Part shown: positions 1 through 8,083 of the stretch, in pieces | How positions within the stretch are numbered: the first letter of the stretch is position 1 | How the letters are laid out: every line of letters begins with the position of its first letter | DNA from: Faecalicatena contorta | GTDB taxonomy: Bacteria > Bacillota > Clostridia > Lachnospirales > Lachnospiraceae | Length of the DNA: 64,000 nucleotides | Strand: one strand, 5' to 3' | NCBI RefSeq assembly: GCF_039521745.1 | Contig: NZ_BAAACT010000018.1 | Position numbers and translations under genes: made by a program | The notes under the pieces: generated by a model | What the model was told of the DNA's origin: nothing | Seen by the model: the letters and a program-made list of their open reading frames with translations, nothing else | The model's database searches: none

Positions 1-163
1 ATTCCCGGCTGGCTTTCTGCCATCTCTTTCCGTACCCACGCTTTGCAGCTGACCGCACTTCTTCCGGGTGCAGTGCTTTGTGCTTTTCACAATACTTTGT
101 TCCCGATTCCACCAATTCCGCACAGCCGGGATGCTTACAGGGAACCTTTGGTTTCCAAGGCAT
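1..163 (-). CDS. HNH endonuclease, N-terminal part (runs off window)
   Basis: The first 54 residues of a protein that continues past the left edge. It begins MPWKPKVPC and has a Cys/His cluster (C-x4-C, then Y-C-x2-H) followed by a basic stretch ending KRGYGKRWQKASRE, the usual N-terminus of short phage HNH endonucleases that sit before the terminase genes. The ATG is placed by a GGAGGAAT ribosome binding site that overlaps the metK stop codon, so the two genes are probably translationally coupled. The HNH catalytic motif itself lies outside the window, so the call rests on the N-terminus and position. Confidence 0.7.
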   Translation of the reverse strand, partial: MPWKPKVPCKHPGCAELVESGTKYCEKHKALHPEEVRSAAKRGYGKRWQKASRE

Positions 164-165
164 CC

Positions 166-1242
166 CTATTCCTCCCATGGAAGTCCGGGCTTCCCGAAGT
201 GCCCGTAGGCGGATACCAGGTTATAGTCCACATCTAACAACCCCAACCATTTAATAATCCCCCTCGGTGTCAGATCATAACTGTCACCCACATAAGCCTG
301 GATAAAATCCAGCGGCTGGAACTCTGTACCGAAACAGTCCACATTGACGGACACCGGATGTTCCATCCCGATGGCATAAGCAATCTGTACCTCACACTGC
401 TCCGCATATCCGGCCTGCACAATGTCACGGGCAATCTTCCGTGCCATATACGCTGCCGAGCGGTCTACCTTACTTGGATCTTTCCCGGACAGCGCACCAC
501 CGCCAAGCCTGCCGATGCCGCCATAGGTATCACAGGCAAGTTTCCTTCCTGTCACGCCGCAGTCAGCAAACGAGCCGCCGACCACAAACCGTCCGGTCGG
601 ATTGACCAGTTTCACGAAGTCACCATTCAGCCCGTACTCACAGGCCGCCAGCACCATCATCCCTTCGATGATGTGGCGGAAATCACTGACTTCCACATCC
701 GGGCTGTGCTGCACGGAACAGAGGAAAGCGGTAATCCGTCCGCTACTGTAATCAAAACTGACCTGCGCCTTGGCATCCGCCCGGAACATCTTTGACGGGT
801 GGTTCTTCAAAAGCCGCAGGAACTTGGTTGCCGCGGCAAACGGAACTGGAAGAAGTTCCGGTGTTTCATTGGTGGCATATCCGAACATGATGCCCTGGTC
901 TCCGGCTCCGCCCTTATCCACACCAAGGGCGATGTCCGGGGACTGCTCCCTTACCATGAGGGCAACATCCAGCGGGTTGATGATCTCCATCCTGCCGTAT
1001 TCCGTCTTTCCCTTTCCGATACGCTCCAGCACATCATCCACCAGTTTCCGGTAGTCCGGCTGGTGCTTACTGGTCAGTTCCCCGGCAATGATCAGGCGGC
1101 TGTCCTTTAACAGACACTCAATCGCCACCCTGCTTTCCTTGTCATGTACCAGACAGTCTGTCACAATGGCATCCGCAACCTGGTCACAGATTTTATCGGG
1201 ATGCCCGTCTGACACCTGTTCGCATGTTAAAATCCTGCTCAT
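166..1242 (-). CDS. metK: S-adenosylmethionine synthetase, phage type
   Basis: Makes S-adenosylmethionine from methionine and ATP in the cytoplasm. Family motifs are in order: GHPDK (residues 13-17, ATP binding), GAGDQGIMFGY (112-122, the signature), TGRFVVGG with the following TGRK, and GGGALSGKDPSKVDRS (phosphate-binding loop). The C-terminus YGHFGKPGLPWE also fits the family. At 358 residues it is shorter than the roughly 390-residue housekeeping enzyme, as usual for copies carried in Firmicutes prophages. It lies between the primase and the HNH gene in the prophage early module, so it is probably a phage copy supplying methyl donor, perhaps for DNA methylation; no methyltransferase is in the window. 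Start is the ATG at 1242 behind GAGGAGAATT. Confidence 0.93.
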   Translation of the reverse strand: MSRILTCEQVSDGHPDKICDQVADAIVTDCLVHDKESRVAIECLLKDSRLIIAGELTSKHQPDYRKLVDDVLERIGKGKTEYGRMEIINPLDVALMVREQSPDIALGVDKGGAGDQGIMFGYATNETPELLPVPFAAATKFLRLLKNHPSKMFRADAKAQVSFDYSSGRITAFLCSVQHSPDVEVSDFRHIIEGMMVLAACEYGLNGDFVKLVNPTGRFVVGGSFADCGVTGRKLACDTYGGIGRLGGGALSGKDPSKVDRSAAYMARKIARDIVQAGYAEQCEVQIAYAIGMEHPVSVNVDCFGTEFQPLDFIQAYVGDSYDLTPRGIIKWLGLLDVDYNLVSAYGHFGKPGLPWEE

Positions 1243-1379
1243 AGTTTTAATTCTCCTCTCGTTTCATGTATTACAAAGCAGGCACCCTTTGCCGCTGCTC
1301 ACCTTGTAGAGATTCCCACAAAGCAAGCTGCCGCAAAAGATGCCTGATATGATTTATTATCTGCCACAATGAATCGTAA

Positions 1380-1692
1380 TGTAGGAGATTGTAGGAGATG
1401 AACGCATCCAAAAATCCGCACCTCCTACAATCTTCAAGCCCCGATTTTCCTTGAAAACAAGCCATTTTTCTGATTTTCTTTTTCTGTTTTTACTCTTTTG
1501 TAGGAGATGTAGGAGATAAAATATAAATCCTCTATAAAAGAAACAATAAAAAATAATAACCTATTTTCCTCCTACATTTCCTACATCCCATCTTAAGATG
1601 CTAAAAAGTAGCGTAAAATAAGGGTTTTCTTGAATTCCACGCCTCAAGAATTGTAGGAGGTTGTAGGAGATGAAAAAACCGTTATTCCTACA
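1380..1692. repeat. Ten-copy TGTAGGAGA repeat cluster between metK and primase
   Basis: The 505-bp gap 1243-1747 has no convincing gene but carries ten copies of TGTAGGAGA or close variants. Forward pairs lie at 1380/1390, 1499/1508 and 1652/1662 with 9-10 bp periodicity, so on one face of the helix. Inverted copies lie at 1422-1429, 1568-1576, 1578-1585 and 1685-1692. The surrounding DNA is A/T-rich, especially 1481-1560. Phased repeats next to a primase-helicase gene suggest replication-initiator (iteron) or regulator binding sites. The repeat also resembles a Shine-Dalgarno core but no ORF of substance follows the copies. Confidence 0.6.
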
Positions 1693-1747
1693 AAATACTG
1701 TTCTTTGCGATTTAAGTAGCCTCACATTGTGGAAATAACAACCGTCT

Positions 1748-4189
1748 TTAAGCATCCGGAATCACCTCAAATTCCGGTTCCTCACCCGTGGCAAATTTCA
1801 CATTCTCAACAACAGTCGTTGGATTTCCTCCGCCTGTCGGTCTTCCGCTGTTGTTGTATGTGTAATGCACTTCCATGCCCTTTCGGAAATTTTTCATATT
1901 TTCCGGCTTATAGCCGTTATCCCGGCACCAGTCCACATACCTCGTATAAACCGCCTTACTTGCCAGCTTATTCCCATACTCAGTAACCAGGCACTCCGTT
2001 GAAAACATGCTGATCCGGTCTGATTCCTTGTGGTAAGCATCGGTCGCCTCCAGCACGGATTTTGGCATAGCAAGCCCCTCTCTTTCAAAAAGCCTGTGCC
2101 CTTCCAGTAGCCAGTTAAAGATGCCGGACATATTTTCTTCCTCTGCAAAAAAAGCCTTCAATCCCTTGTCCTGTTCTTCCTCCTCAAAATGACGGTTGAA
2201 CGGGATGATCTTGATACGGCCGGAATCAAACAACGTAAGGTCTGTGATGTTCGGCAAATGGTTCGTGTTGATGAATATCTTAAAATTCGGCCGGAACTCA
2301 AAACTGTTCTCATGCAGGAAACGTGCCGTGATGGAATCATTACCCGTCATACGCTTGGTAAAGGCTGCGTCCATGGTGAGCTTCTTTTCCGGCTCCGAGA
2401 TGTTCACGAACCGGGAGCCGGCAAGCCGCGCCACTTCCTCTGTAGGGCCGTTGCTCTGTGCGTTGAACTTCATGGCAAGAAGGGCGGGATCGGCGTTGCG
2501 GCCGTAGTCGCCCATGATCCGCAGGAACGTCTCCATCATGGTACCTTTGCCGTTACGGGAAGTCGCACCGTAGAGAATAAACAGACACTCCATCCTTGTA
2601 TCACCGGACAGTGCATATCCCAGTGCCTTCCGGATATACCGGATGCGTTCTTCATCCCCCTGCATGACCTCCTCCATGAACTGTGTCCATCGCAGGCAGT
2701 CTGCTTCCGGATCGTAAACGACCGGGGAAATCTTCGTCAGGTAGTCTTCCGCCCGGTGTTCCCTAAATTCCAGTGTTCTCAAATTCAGCGTCCCATTGGC
2801 AAGGTTGAACAGGTAAATGTCCCGGTCAAAAAAGGACATCGCCAGAGGATACACGGATTTCGCATCTTTTAACATGGTTTCCCGGTGTTTCCTCTGCTGC
2901 AGCTTGCGGATGCGGTCGATGAACCGCTTTCTGGTATCCTCCTCCTTGATCTTGATCGCATACGTCAAAAGTCGGTCCGCTAAGAGTTTTGCCAGTTCCG
3001 CAACTTTCAGCCCTCCCGTGTCTGCCCGCCAGACCGTCCCGTCATACACATACCAGATGCCCCGGTCACGGTTATAACGCGCCACGCCTTTGAAGTAGTC
3101 TGCGAACATATTTCCGACTCCGATCTCATCCCGGCCATAGCGGGGATTGGACTGCGGCTGCATCTCATCCAGAGTGATCTTGATCTGGGAAAGGTCCGGG
3201 TTATAATCCACCTCTTCCCCGTCAAGGTTCTGAAACTCATCCCCTGTGTCCGTGATGTCTTGCGGATCGACCGGAAGATAGATCGCACGGCAGGTGGACA
3301 CAGCATTCCGGATGGAGATTGCCCCATAAGTAGTGCCGGCCTGCTGCCGGTCCCATTTGGGGCGCATCATGCCGGAGGTACGGAAAATACGGTCAATCTG
3401 CTCCTCGTCACAGCCGCACCAGAACGCCAGCATGGAAAGGAAACCCATATCCGCATCAGACTGGTTATCAAAATATTTCTGCCAGTTACCCTCGTAGTAA
3501 TCCATGAAGCGTTCCCCATTGGCAGACTTCCCTGCGTGTTCCAGCACTTCCTGATCGGACAGATAGGAACACGGTTCAATGTGTGTGTTCACCACCTGGC
3601 TCTTTCGTTTCATCAGCGTATCCAGCAAAGTTTGAAGTGCCGGCATATCCATTGGGACGGTTCCTTCCCGGTACTTATTTCCTGTCACCGTCACGAAACG
3701 GTTTGTCGCCCCGGCAAGATAAACCTCCAAGCCAAGGGTACGGTTGTTGATGTAGTAAATGGTTTTGTCAAAATTAAAATCCGCGTCTACATGGAAGAAC
3801 CCGCGCAGGCCGGTTCCGGACGGGGACCGTTCCACATAAGCGTCTTTGAAGATTCCAAGCACGGAAGCAGCCACATCGTTGAGGCTCCCGTCCTCACGGA
3901 TACAATGGTCAATATCAAAAGCACCGATGCCGTTATCTACCCGGATGCCGATGCCGTCATATCCGCCCATTGCATAAGTTTTAATGACTGTGTTGAAGTC
4001 CGAGAAGGTTGCGGCGTTATTGCTCTGTGCCTTTCTACCGGTTGCCGGGTCATAGGGCACCTTGGTAAGCCGTGCTGACCTGCCTTTTCCCTTCTCCATC
4101 TTCCACACACAGAACCGGCAGGACGCTTTCAGATCCGCCGGGATGTTTACAAAATTCACCGGCGCACGGCCGTTACTGGTAGTTCCCAC
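1748..4189 (-). CDS. Phage primase-helicase (D5/VapE type)
   Basis: Replicative primase fused to a superfamily 3 helicase, 813 residues. The N-terminal ~200 residues look like a primase-polymerase domain (VPYDPATGRKAQSNNAATFSDF and the acidic GIGAFDIDHC). A middle section resembles the D5 N-terminal domain. The SF3 helicase has Walker A GATSRNGKGT at about 541-550 and a downstream FINTNHLPNITD sensor-like motif. This arrangement is standard for Firmicutes siphophage and phage-plasmid replication genes, where it primes and unwinds DNA for the phage polymerase encoded upstream in the same transcript. The length is normal and there is no frameshift. Its downstream flank carries the phased repeat cluster at 1380-1692, which may be its origin. 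Confidence 0.9.
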   Translation of the reverse strand: MGTTSNGRAPVNFVNIPADLKASCRFCVWKMEKGKGRSARLTKVPYDPATGRKAQSNNAATFSDFNTVIKTYAMGGYDGIGIRVDNGIGAFDIDHCIREDGSLNDVAASVLGIFKDAYVERSPSGTGLRGFFHVDADFNFDKTIYYINNRTLGLEVYLAGATNRFVTVTGNKYREGTVPMDMPALQTLLDTLMKRKSQVVNTHIEPCSYLSDQEVLEHAGKSANGERFMDYYEGNWQKYFDNQSDADMGFLSMLAFWCGCDEEQIDRIFRTSGMMRPKWDRQQAGTTYGAISIRNAVSTCRAIYLPVDPQDITDTGDEFQNLDGEEVDYNPDLSQIKITLDEMQPQSNPRYGRDEIGVGNMFADYFKGVARYNRDRGIWYVYDGTVWRADTGGLKVAELAKLLADRLLTYAIKIKEEDTRKRFIDRIRKLQQRKHRETMLKDAKSVYPLAMSFFDRDIYLFNLANGTLNLRTLEFREHRAEDYLTKISPVVYDPEADCLRWTQFMEEVMQGDEERIRYIRKALGYALSGDTRMECLFILYGATSRNGKGTMMETFLRIMGDYGRNADPALLAMKFNAQSNGPTEEVARLAGSRFVNISEPEKKLTMDAAFTKRMTGNDSITARFLHENSFEFRPNFKIFINTNHLPNITDLTLFDSGRIKIIPFNRHFEEEEQDKGLKAFFAEEENMSGIFNWLLEGHRLFEREGLAMPKSVLEATDAYHKESDRISMFSTECLVTEYGNKLASKAVYTRYVDWCRDNGYKPENMKNFRKGMEVHYTYNNSGRPTGGGNPTTVVENVKFATGEEPEFEVIPDA

Positions 4190-4260
4190 AATTTATCATC
4201 TCCAATCCTGGTTAGAAATCTTGCTAAATATAAAATCCGGACATAAAAAGACTGTGCTCG

Positions 4261-4725
4261 CTAATCCCGTGCCTTTCCAGCCAGACCGAGATGCACTTCC
4301 ACAGCCTTTTCAATCTCATGTATTCTGTCCTCTCCAACACGCCCCACAAAACTTTTGAGGGCGCACTTGCCAATGGTAGTCACCTGCTCCGCCAGCACCA
4401 TGGAAGGTTCCAGATTGGGGCAGTCAGATGCTCCCGTCAAAACATGCGTTGGAAGATACGCTTTTTTCTTCTTGGAAGTCATCGGCACGACTGTCACAGT
4501 GCCGGAATGCCCGTTTGCCGTATCATTGCTCATAATAAACACCGGTCGGCATCCTTCCTGGACACTCGTCCCCGGATGCTTCCCAAGCTCTGCAAACCAA
4601 ATGTCGCCTCTGACCGGAGCCGCGCCGTTATGTACGATGTCTGTTTGCGGTTTGGATATCAGTTTCTCCGGATTTCTCATCTTCCGGGAATACGCTGATT
4701 CCTTCCTCCTGTTTTTCCTGCCCAA
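4261..4725 (-). CDS. PemK/MazF-family toxin-like protein
   Basis: Likely a sequence-specific endoribonuclease of the MazF/PemK fold. The core starts near RGDIWFAELG, followed by GCRPVFIMSND, TVTVVPMTS and NLEPSMVLAEQVTTI, the typical ordered motifs. The C-terminus ends with a helix-rich VGRVGEDRIHEIEKAVEVHL. The frame extends to 4752, but the only well-spaced ribosome binding site (GGAGGTGA) points to a TTG at 4725; an ATG at 4680 has no good site. No MazE-like antitoxin follows or precedes it, apart from the small overlapping ORF at 4628-4807. Solitary MazF-like genes are common in prophage early regions. Confidence is high for the family, low for toxicity. Confidence 0.85.
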   Translation of the reverse strand: MGRKNRRKESAYSRKMRNPEKLISKPQTDIVHNGAAPVRGDIWFAELGKHPGTSVQEGCRPVFIMSNDTANGHSGTVTVVPMTSKKKKAYLPTHVLTGASDCPNLEPSMVLAEQVTTIGKCALKSFVGRVGEDRIHEIEKAVEVHLGLAGKARD

Positions 4726-4807
4726 CCCTCTCACCTCCCGTGGTGTCTGCAAAAGAAAAAGCTGGAAACAGAATCGCTCCTGCTCCAGCTTTATGTTTGG
4801 AGGACAT
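4628..4807 (-). CDS. Small ORF overlapping mazF start, unknown
   Basis: Encodes 59 residues beginning MSSKHKAGAGA and ending in a charged, acidic tail (GVRV-like region then EEGISVFPEDEKSGETD). The start has a strong GGAGGATAGAG site at good spacing. It overlaps the mazF start by about 100 bp in another frame, an arrangement often used for translational coupling and for antitoxin-toxin pairs. I recognise no family. It could be an unannotated partner of the toxin, a coupling leader, or chance. Confidence 0.35.
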   Translation of the reverse strand: MSSKHKAGAGAILFPAFSFADTTGGERVGQEKQEEGISVFPEDEKSGETDIQTANRHRT

Positions 4808-5002
4808 CTCTATCCTCCGCCTCTCGGCATTATAAATAATACCAGAGAAAACGTAACAAAAACACCCTGTTTGAACGCCATTTATGAAGAAGAAAATGCC
4901 AAATACCGCACCCGTCATGCCAAATACAAAAAAATTCATTTTAACGCACAAAATCAGCCCGGACATCAAATAATGACATCCGAGCCTCCGTTTTTTATCA
5001 TC

Positions 5003-5491
5003 TCATCCAAACAGTGCATTGGCTTCCCACTTAGAATACCCCTCGATACACCACGCGATATAAGCAATCGCCCTCTGCTTTTCCCTGCAAACAGTCCGTT
5101 GGGAAATAACATGCCCCTCCACTGAAACGACCGCACTTTTCTGTGGTTCCTGCTCCAAAAATAACACAGACGCTACCGCTTTCATCTGGACGTCCTCCAT
5201 ATTTTCAATATGATGCTCCAGAAAAAATATTTTTTTCTTAGCGTCAAGATATTCTTCCAGTGCATCTTTCTCTCTTCCTTCCGCCGCACTGTACTGAATG
5301 AAGGGTTCATCATACCCATATCTTTCTGAAGCATAGACTTCCTGCAGGCTCAGTTTTTCCAGCAGCCCTTTGTGTGATTGCTCATAACGAAGGCAGTACT
5401 CCTTGATAGATGGATAACTGTGTATCAGTTCTTCAGTGAATGACAAATAATCTTCACTTGCTGTATATACTGGTTTCTTCGGCCTTCCCAT
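5003..5491 (-). CDS. MGRPKK protein 1, sigma-region-4-like phage regulator
   Basis: About 162 residues beginning MGRPKKPVYTASEDY. The start is chosen by AAGAAGGAG ten bases upstream, overlapping the stop codon of the gene before it. The protein is helical and charged. Its last ~50 residues (HVISQRTVCREKQRAIAYIAW) resemble a recognition helix-turn-helix as in sigma region 4 or ArpU/RinA-type phage activators. The GRPKK start is AT-hook-like. It is followed by 250 bp with only the small ORF at 4628-4807 near the end. It is probably a paralogue of the gene upstream; they share the start motif, size and layout. A role in switching to late phage transcription is inference. Confidence 0.6.
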   Translation of the reverse strand: MGRPKKPVYTASEDYLSFTEELIHSYPSIKEYCLRYEQSHKGLLEKLSLQEVYASERYGYDEPFIQYSAAEGREKDALEEYLDAKKKIFFLEHHIENMEDVQMKAVASVLFLEQEPQKSAVVSVEGHVISQRTVCREKQRAIAYIAWCIEGYSKWEANALFG

Positions 5492-5496
5492 CCCAT

Positions 5497-6060
5497 TCAC
5501 ACTCCTTCTTCCCTCTCGCATGAATCAATAAACTCACGATATGCCAGTTCTTCCGCAATACTGTCAATGGCATCTGACATCGCACGTTCCACCTGTGACC
5601 TGTATAACTGGCAACTGTATTCATCGACAATTTGACATTTCTTTCGATGCTCCACATAGAACTGTACAAATACAGCCCTTGTCCTGTCATCCATCCGCTC
5701 ATTCATAGCAGTTTCCACAATCTCCACCTGCCCACAGAGTTTCCGGTATTCATCCATCCGCCTCTGCGCTTCTTTTTGCATCCGGTATTTCTGTTTCTCC
5801 ACATACCCATCCGCCAGCAGGATTGCCGCCCTTTCCGGGATATTGGAAATATTGCTGGTCTGTACCCGCTCCCCTTCCTGCTGCCCTCCCCAGATCAAAT
5901 CCTGGATCGCCATATCCTCGGTATATTCAAACTCTCCCATCATCAAATCCTGAAGCTGTTTCTTTTCCTTTACGGCATCCGAATATGATCCGGCCAGAAG
6001 GAGGGCTTCCGTCAGGAACCGCTCCTCTATTTCATATTTTTCTTTCTTCGGTCGTCCCAT
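5497..6060 (-). CDS. MGRPKK protein 2, sigma-region-4-like phage regulator
   Basis: About 187 residues from MGRPKKEKYEIEERF; the frame is open further upstream, but the ATG at 6060 has an ideal GAAGGAGG site and starts with the same motif as the next gene. The middle is a coiled-coil-like run (EKQKYRMQKEAQRRMDEYRK). The C-terminal part (VFVQFYVEHRKKCQIVDEY then LYRSQVERAMSDAI) looks like a sigma-region-4 helix-turn-helix, as in DUF1492/ArpU-type phage regulators. It ends overlapping the ribosome binding site of MGRPKK protein 1, so the two are co-translated. Function by analogy only. Confidence 0.6.
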   Translation of the reverse strand: MGRPKKEKYEIEERFLTEALLLAGSYSDAVKEKKQLQDLMMGEFEYTEDMAIQDLIWGGQQEGERVQTSNISNIPERAAILLADGYVEKQKYRMQKEAQRRMDEYRKLCGQVEIVETAMNERMDDRTRAVFVQFYVEHRKKCQIVDEYSCQLYRSQVERAMSDAIDSIAEELAYREFIDSCEREEGV

Positions 6061-6115
6061 GAATCGTCCTCCTTCCGTCCGAACCGTGTGTTTTATCTTA
6101 ACAGGCACTATGCCC

Positions 6116-7498
6116 TTACCGGCCAAGCCTGGCCTTGACCGCAGCAATCAGCTTTTCCTGCGTCACGTCCTTTTCTTCCAGTGCCGCCATCACATCCTCA
6201 TCCACTGTGCCTTTTGTAATGATGTGATGGATTGTCACCACATCTGTCTGCCCCTGCCGCCAGAGTCGGGCATTGGTCTGCTGGTAAAGTTCCAGGCTCC
6301 AGGTCAGACCGAACCAGATCAGGATGTGCCCGCCCTGCTGGATGTTCAGACCATGTCCGGCACTTGCCGGATGGATCAGTGCAACCGGGATATTCCCTGC
6401 ATTCCAATCCCGGATATCCTCACTGTTCTTGATGTCCCTCGGAGAGCATCCCATCTTTGTGAGATGTTCTTCAATACGTTTCTTATCATGCTTGAACCAG
6501 TACGCTACCAGAACGCTCTGCCCGTTGGCTGCTTCGATCAAATCCTCCAATGCTTCCAGCTTGTGGTTGTGAATCCTGCGGGCTGTGCCATTCTCATCAT
6601 ACACAGCGCCATTTGCCATCTGCAGGAGTTTCCCGGAAAGGGCTGCGGCATTGGCGGCGTCAATATCACCATCTTCCAACGGGATCAACAGGTCTTTTGC
6701 CAGCGTATCGTAGAGTTTCTTTTCCTGCGTGCTCATCTCCACTTCATGGCTGCTCATGATGCACTCCGGCATCTGAAGATAATCCAGTGCCTTCATGGAG
6801 ATGGTGATGTCTGAAATCTTTTCATAGATCTGTTCCTCTGCTCCGGGGCGCGGTACATACTGGAACACCACACCAGTCTGCGGATTCATGCTGCAAGCTT
6901 TGAAGTAGGCTTCCCGGTACCGGCCGATAAATTTCCCCAGACGCTGTCCTCCATCTAAAATCCCAATCTCTGCCCATAAGTCCATAAGACCATTGGAAGT
7001 CGGCGTACCAGTCAGACCAACAAACCGCTTTACAAACGGACGGATCTTCCGGAGGAAACGGAACCTCTGACTTTGATGGTTTTTGAAGGAGGAAAGTTCA
7101 TCAATCACCACCATATCAAAATCCCACCGCAGGCCATTTTTCTCGTAATACTCCACCAGCCATTTGACCGTCTCACGGTTGATGACATACACCAGAGACG
7201 GATGGTTCAGTGCCCCAATCCGTGTCTTTACGTCCCCAACGATGACGGAAATGGAAAGGAACTTCAGATGCTCCCACTTTTCAACTTCTGCCGGCCAGGT
7301 GTCCCGCGCAACTCGAAGTGGTGCTACTACCAGCACCTTGCTCACGTCAAAGGTATCCAGCATCAGGTCATTGATCGCTGACAGTATAATTGCCGTCTTG
7401 CCTCAACCCAAGCCCATATCAAGAAACAAAGCTGCAACAGGATGGTTCTTGATATACTCCGTGCAATAACTTTGATAATCATGCGGTACGAACTTCAT
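6116..7498 (-). pseudogene. Phage SNF2-type helicase with in-frame stop in ATPase motif I
   Basis: A DEAD/SNF2 superfamily 2 helicase of the kind found beside VRR-NUC nucleases in Firmicutes phages. The gene starts at the ATG at 7498, which overlaps the stop of the nuclease gene (ATGA) behind AGGAGGTGA. It reads MKFVPHDYQSYCTEYIKNHP then AALFLDMGLG, stop (TGA at 7403-7405), GKTAIILSAI. Canonical motif I is DMGLGKT, so the reading contains two extra codons, one of them a stop. Downstream the frame is open for 415 codons from an internal ATG at 7363 and keeps motif II (VIDELSSFKN), LTGTPTSNG and the helicase C-terminal QTNARLWRQGQ. A product restarted downstream would lack motif I and be ATPase-dead. 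Confidence 0.85.
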
Positions 7499-7863
7499 TC
7501 GGCATCACCTCCTCCCGGCAGTATCATATTTATCAGTTCGGGGATTTCTACCCCTACTCCTGTTGGGACCGGTTCTCCCGGTTCCCACTCTCCAAGCGCT
7601 TTCATGACCGGCTGTATCTGTTCCGGCCGGTCTACGCAGAACACAGGGAATCCAAGCGCCAGTAACTGCTCCCTCCGTTTTCTTTGCAGCCTCCGCATCT
7701 GTTTTCCGGGAGCTTTCAGCTCTACAAAAGCGCACTTGCCGCAGGGCAGCAGAACCAGTCTGTCCGGCACCCCGTTCATCGTCTGGCTGGTAAACTTCAC
7801 TGCTTTACCGCCAGCCTCTTTGACTGCATCCACAAATGCCTTTTCTACTTCATTTTCCCTCAC
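7495..7863 (-). CDS. VRR-NUC domain nuclease
   Basis: Small PD-(D/E)XK-fold nuclease (VRR-NUC). The core NGVPDRLVLLP and FVELKAPGK carry the catalytic D and E-x-K residues, with a following QMRRLQ basic helix. A GTG at 7863 with GGGAGGAGGGA spacing is the likely start; the frame is open to 7977 but the upstream part is low-complexity and basic. The length of about 122 residues fits the stand-alone phage version. It overlaps the helicase start by four bases, the usual partner in phage genomes, where the pair probably acts on branched DNA or recombination intermediates. Confidence 0.85.
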   Translation of the reverse strand: MRENEVEKAFVDAVKEAGGKAVKFTSQTMNGVPDRLVLLPCGKCAFVELKAPGKQMRRLQRKRREQLLALGFPVFCVDRPEQIQPVMKALGEWEPGEPVPTGVGVEIPELINMILPGGGDAE

Positions 7864-8083
7864 TGCTTCTCCCTCCTCCCGGTATCCGCCGGCTACTGTT
7901 TTTCTTCCGGCCGGATTTCCCATGCCTGCTGGACGGCGGTTTTTTCTTTTTCCTTTCCTCCCGCATAAGATTGCCAATGGCTGCGTCTGCGGTCGGATCA
8001 GAGTGGGAATGCCTGGATGGATGATCGGCAGTGGTTTCAGATGAGTGTGTCACCCAGCGGAATCCAAAATCTCTCTCAGGCAT
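7850..8083 (-). CDS. Small basic ORF, unknown
   Basis: 77 residues starting MPERDFGFRWVTHSS; the ATG shares its first base with the TAA stop of the DUF932 gene (TAATG), and AAGGAG lies just upstream. The C-terminal half is very basic and Ser/Arg/Lys-rich (MREERKKKK, GRKKNSSRR). It ends 14 bases inside the VRR-NUC gene, so it fills the space between two certain genes with coupled junctions on both sides. No family recognised. The position argues for a real gene; the composition is low-complexity. Confidence 0.45.
   Translation of the reverse strand: MPERDFGFRWVTHSSETTADHPSRHSHSDPTADAAIGNLMREERKKKKPPSSRHGKSGRKKNSSRRIPGGGRSSEGK

Noticed and set aside
166..1242. metK as the housekeeping gene of the host
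   Set aside because: It is shorter than the chromosomal enzyme and embedded in a compact prophage operon between primase and HNH genes.
1380..1692. CRISPR-like array
   Set aside because: Repeat unit is only about 9 bp, copies occur in both orientations and spacing is irregular between pairs; no spacers of equal length.
3260..4078. 272-codon plus-strand frame opposite the primase
   Set aside because: Shadow of the primase gene; the translation shows no domain and has no ribosome site.
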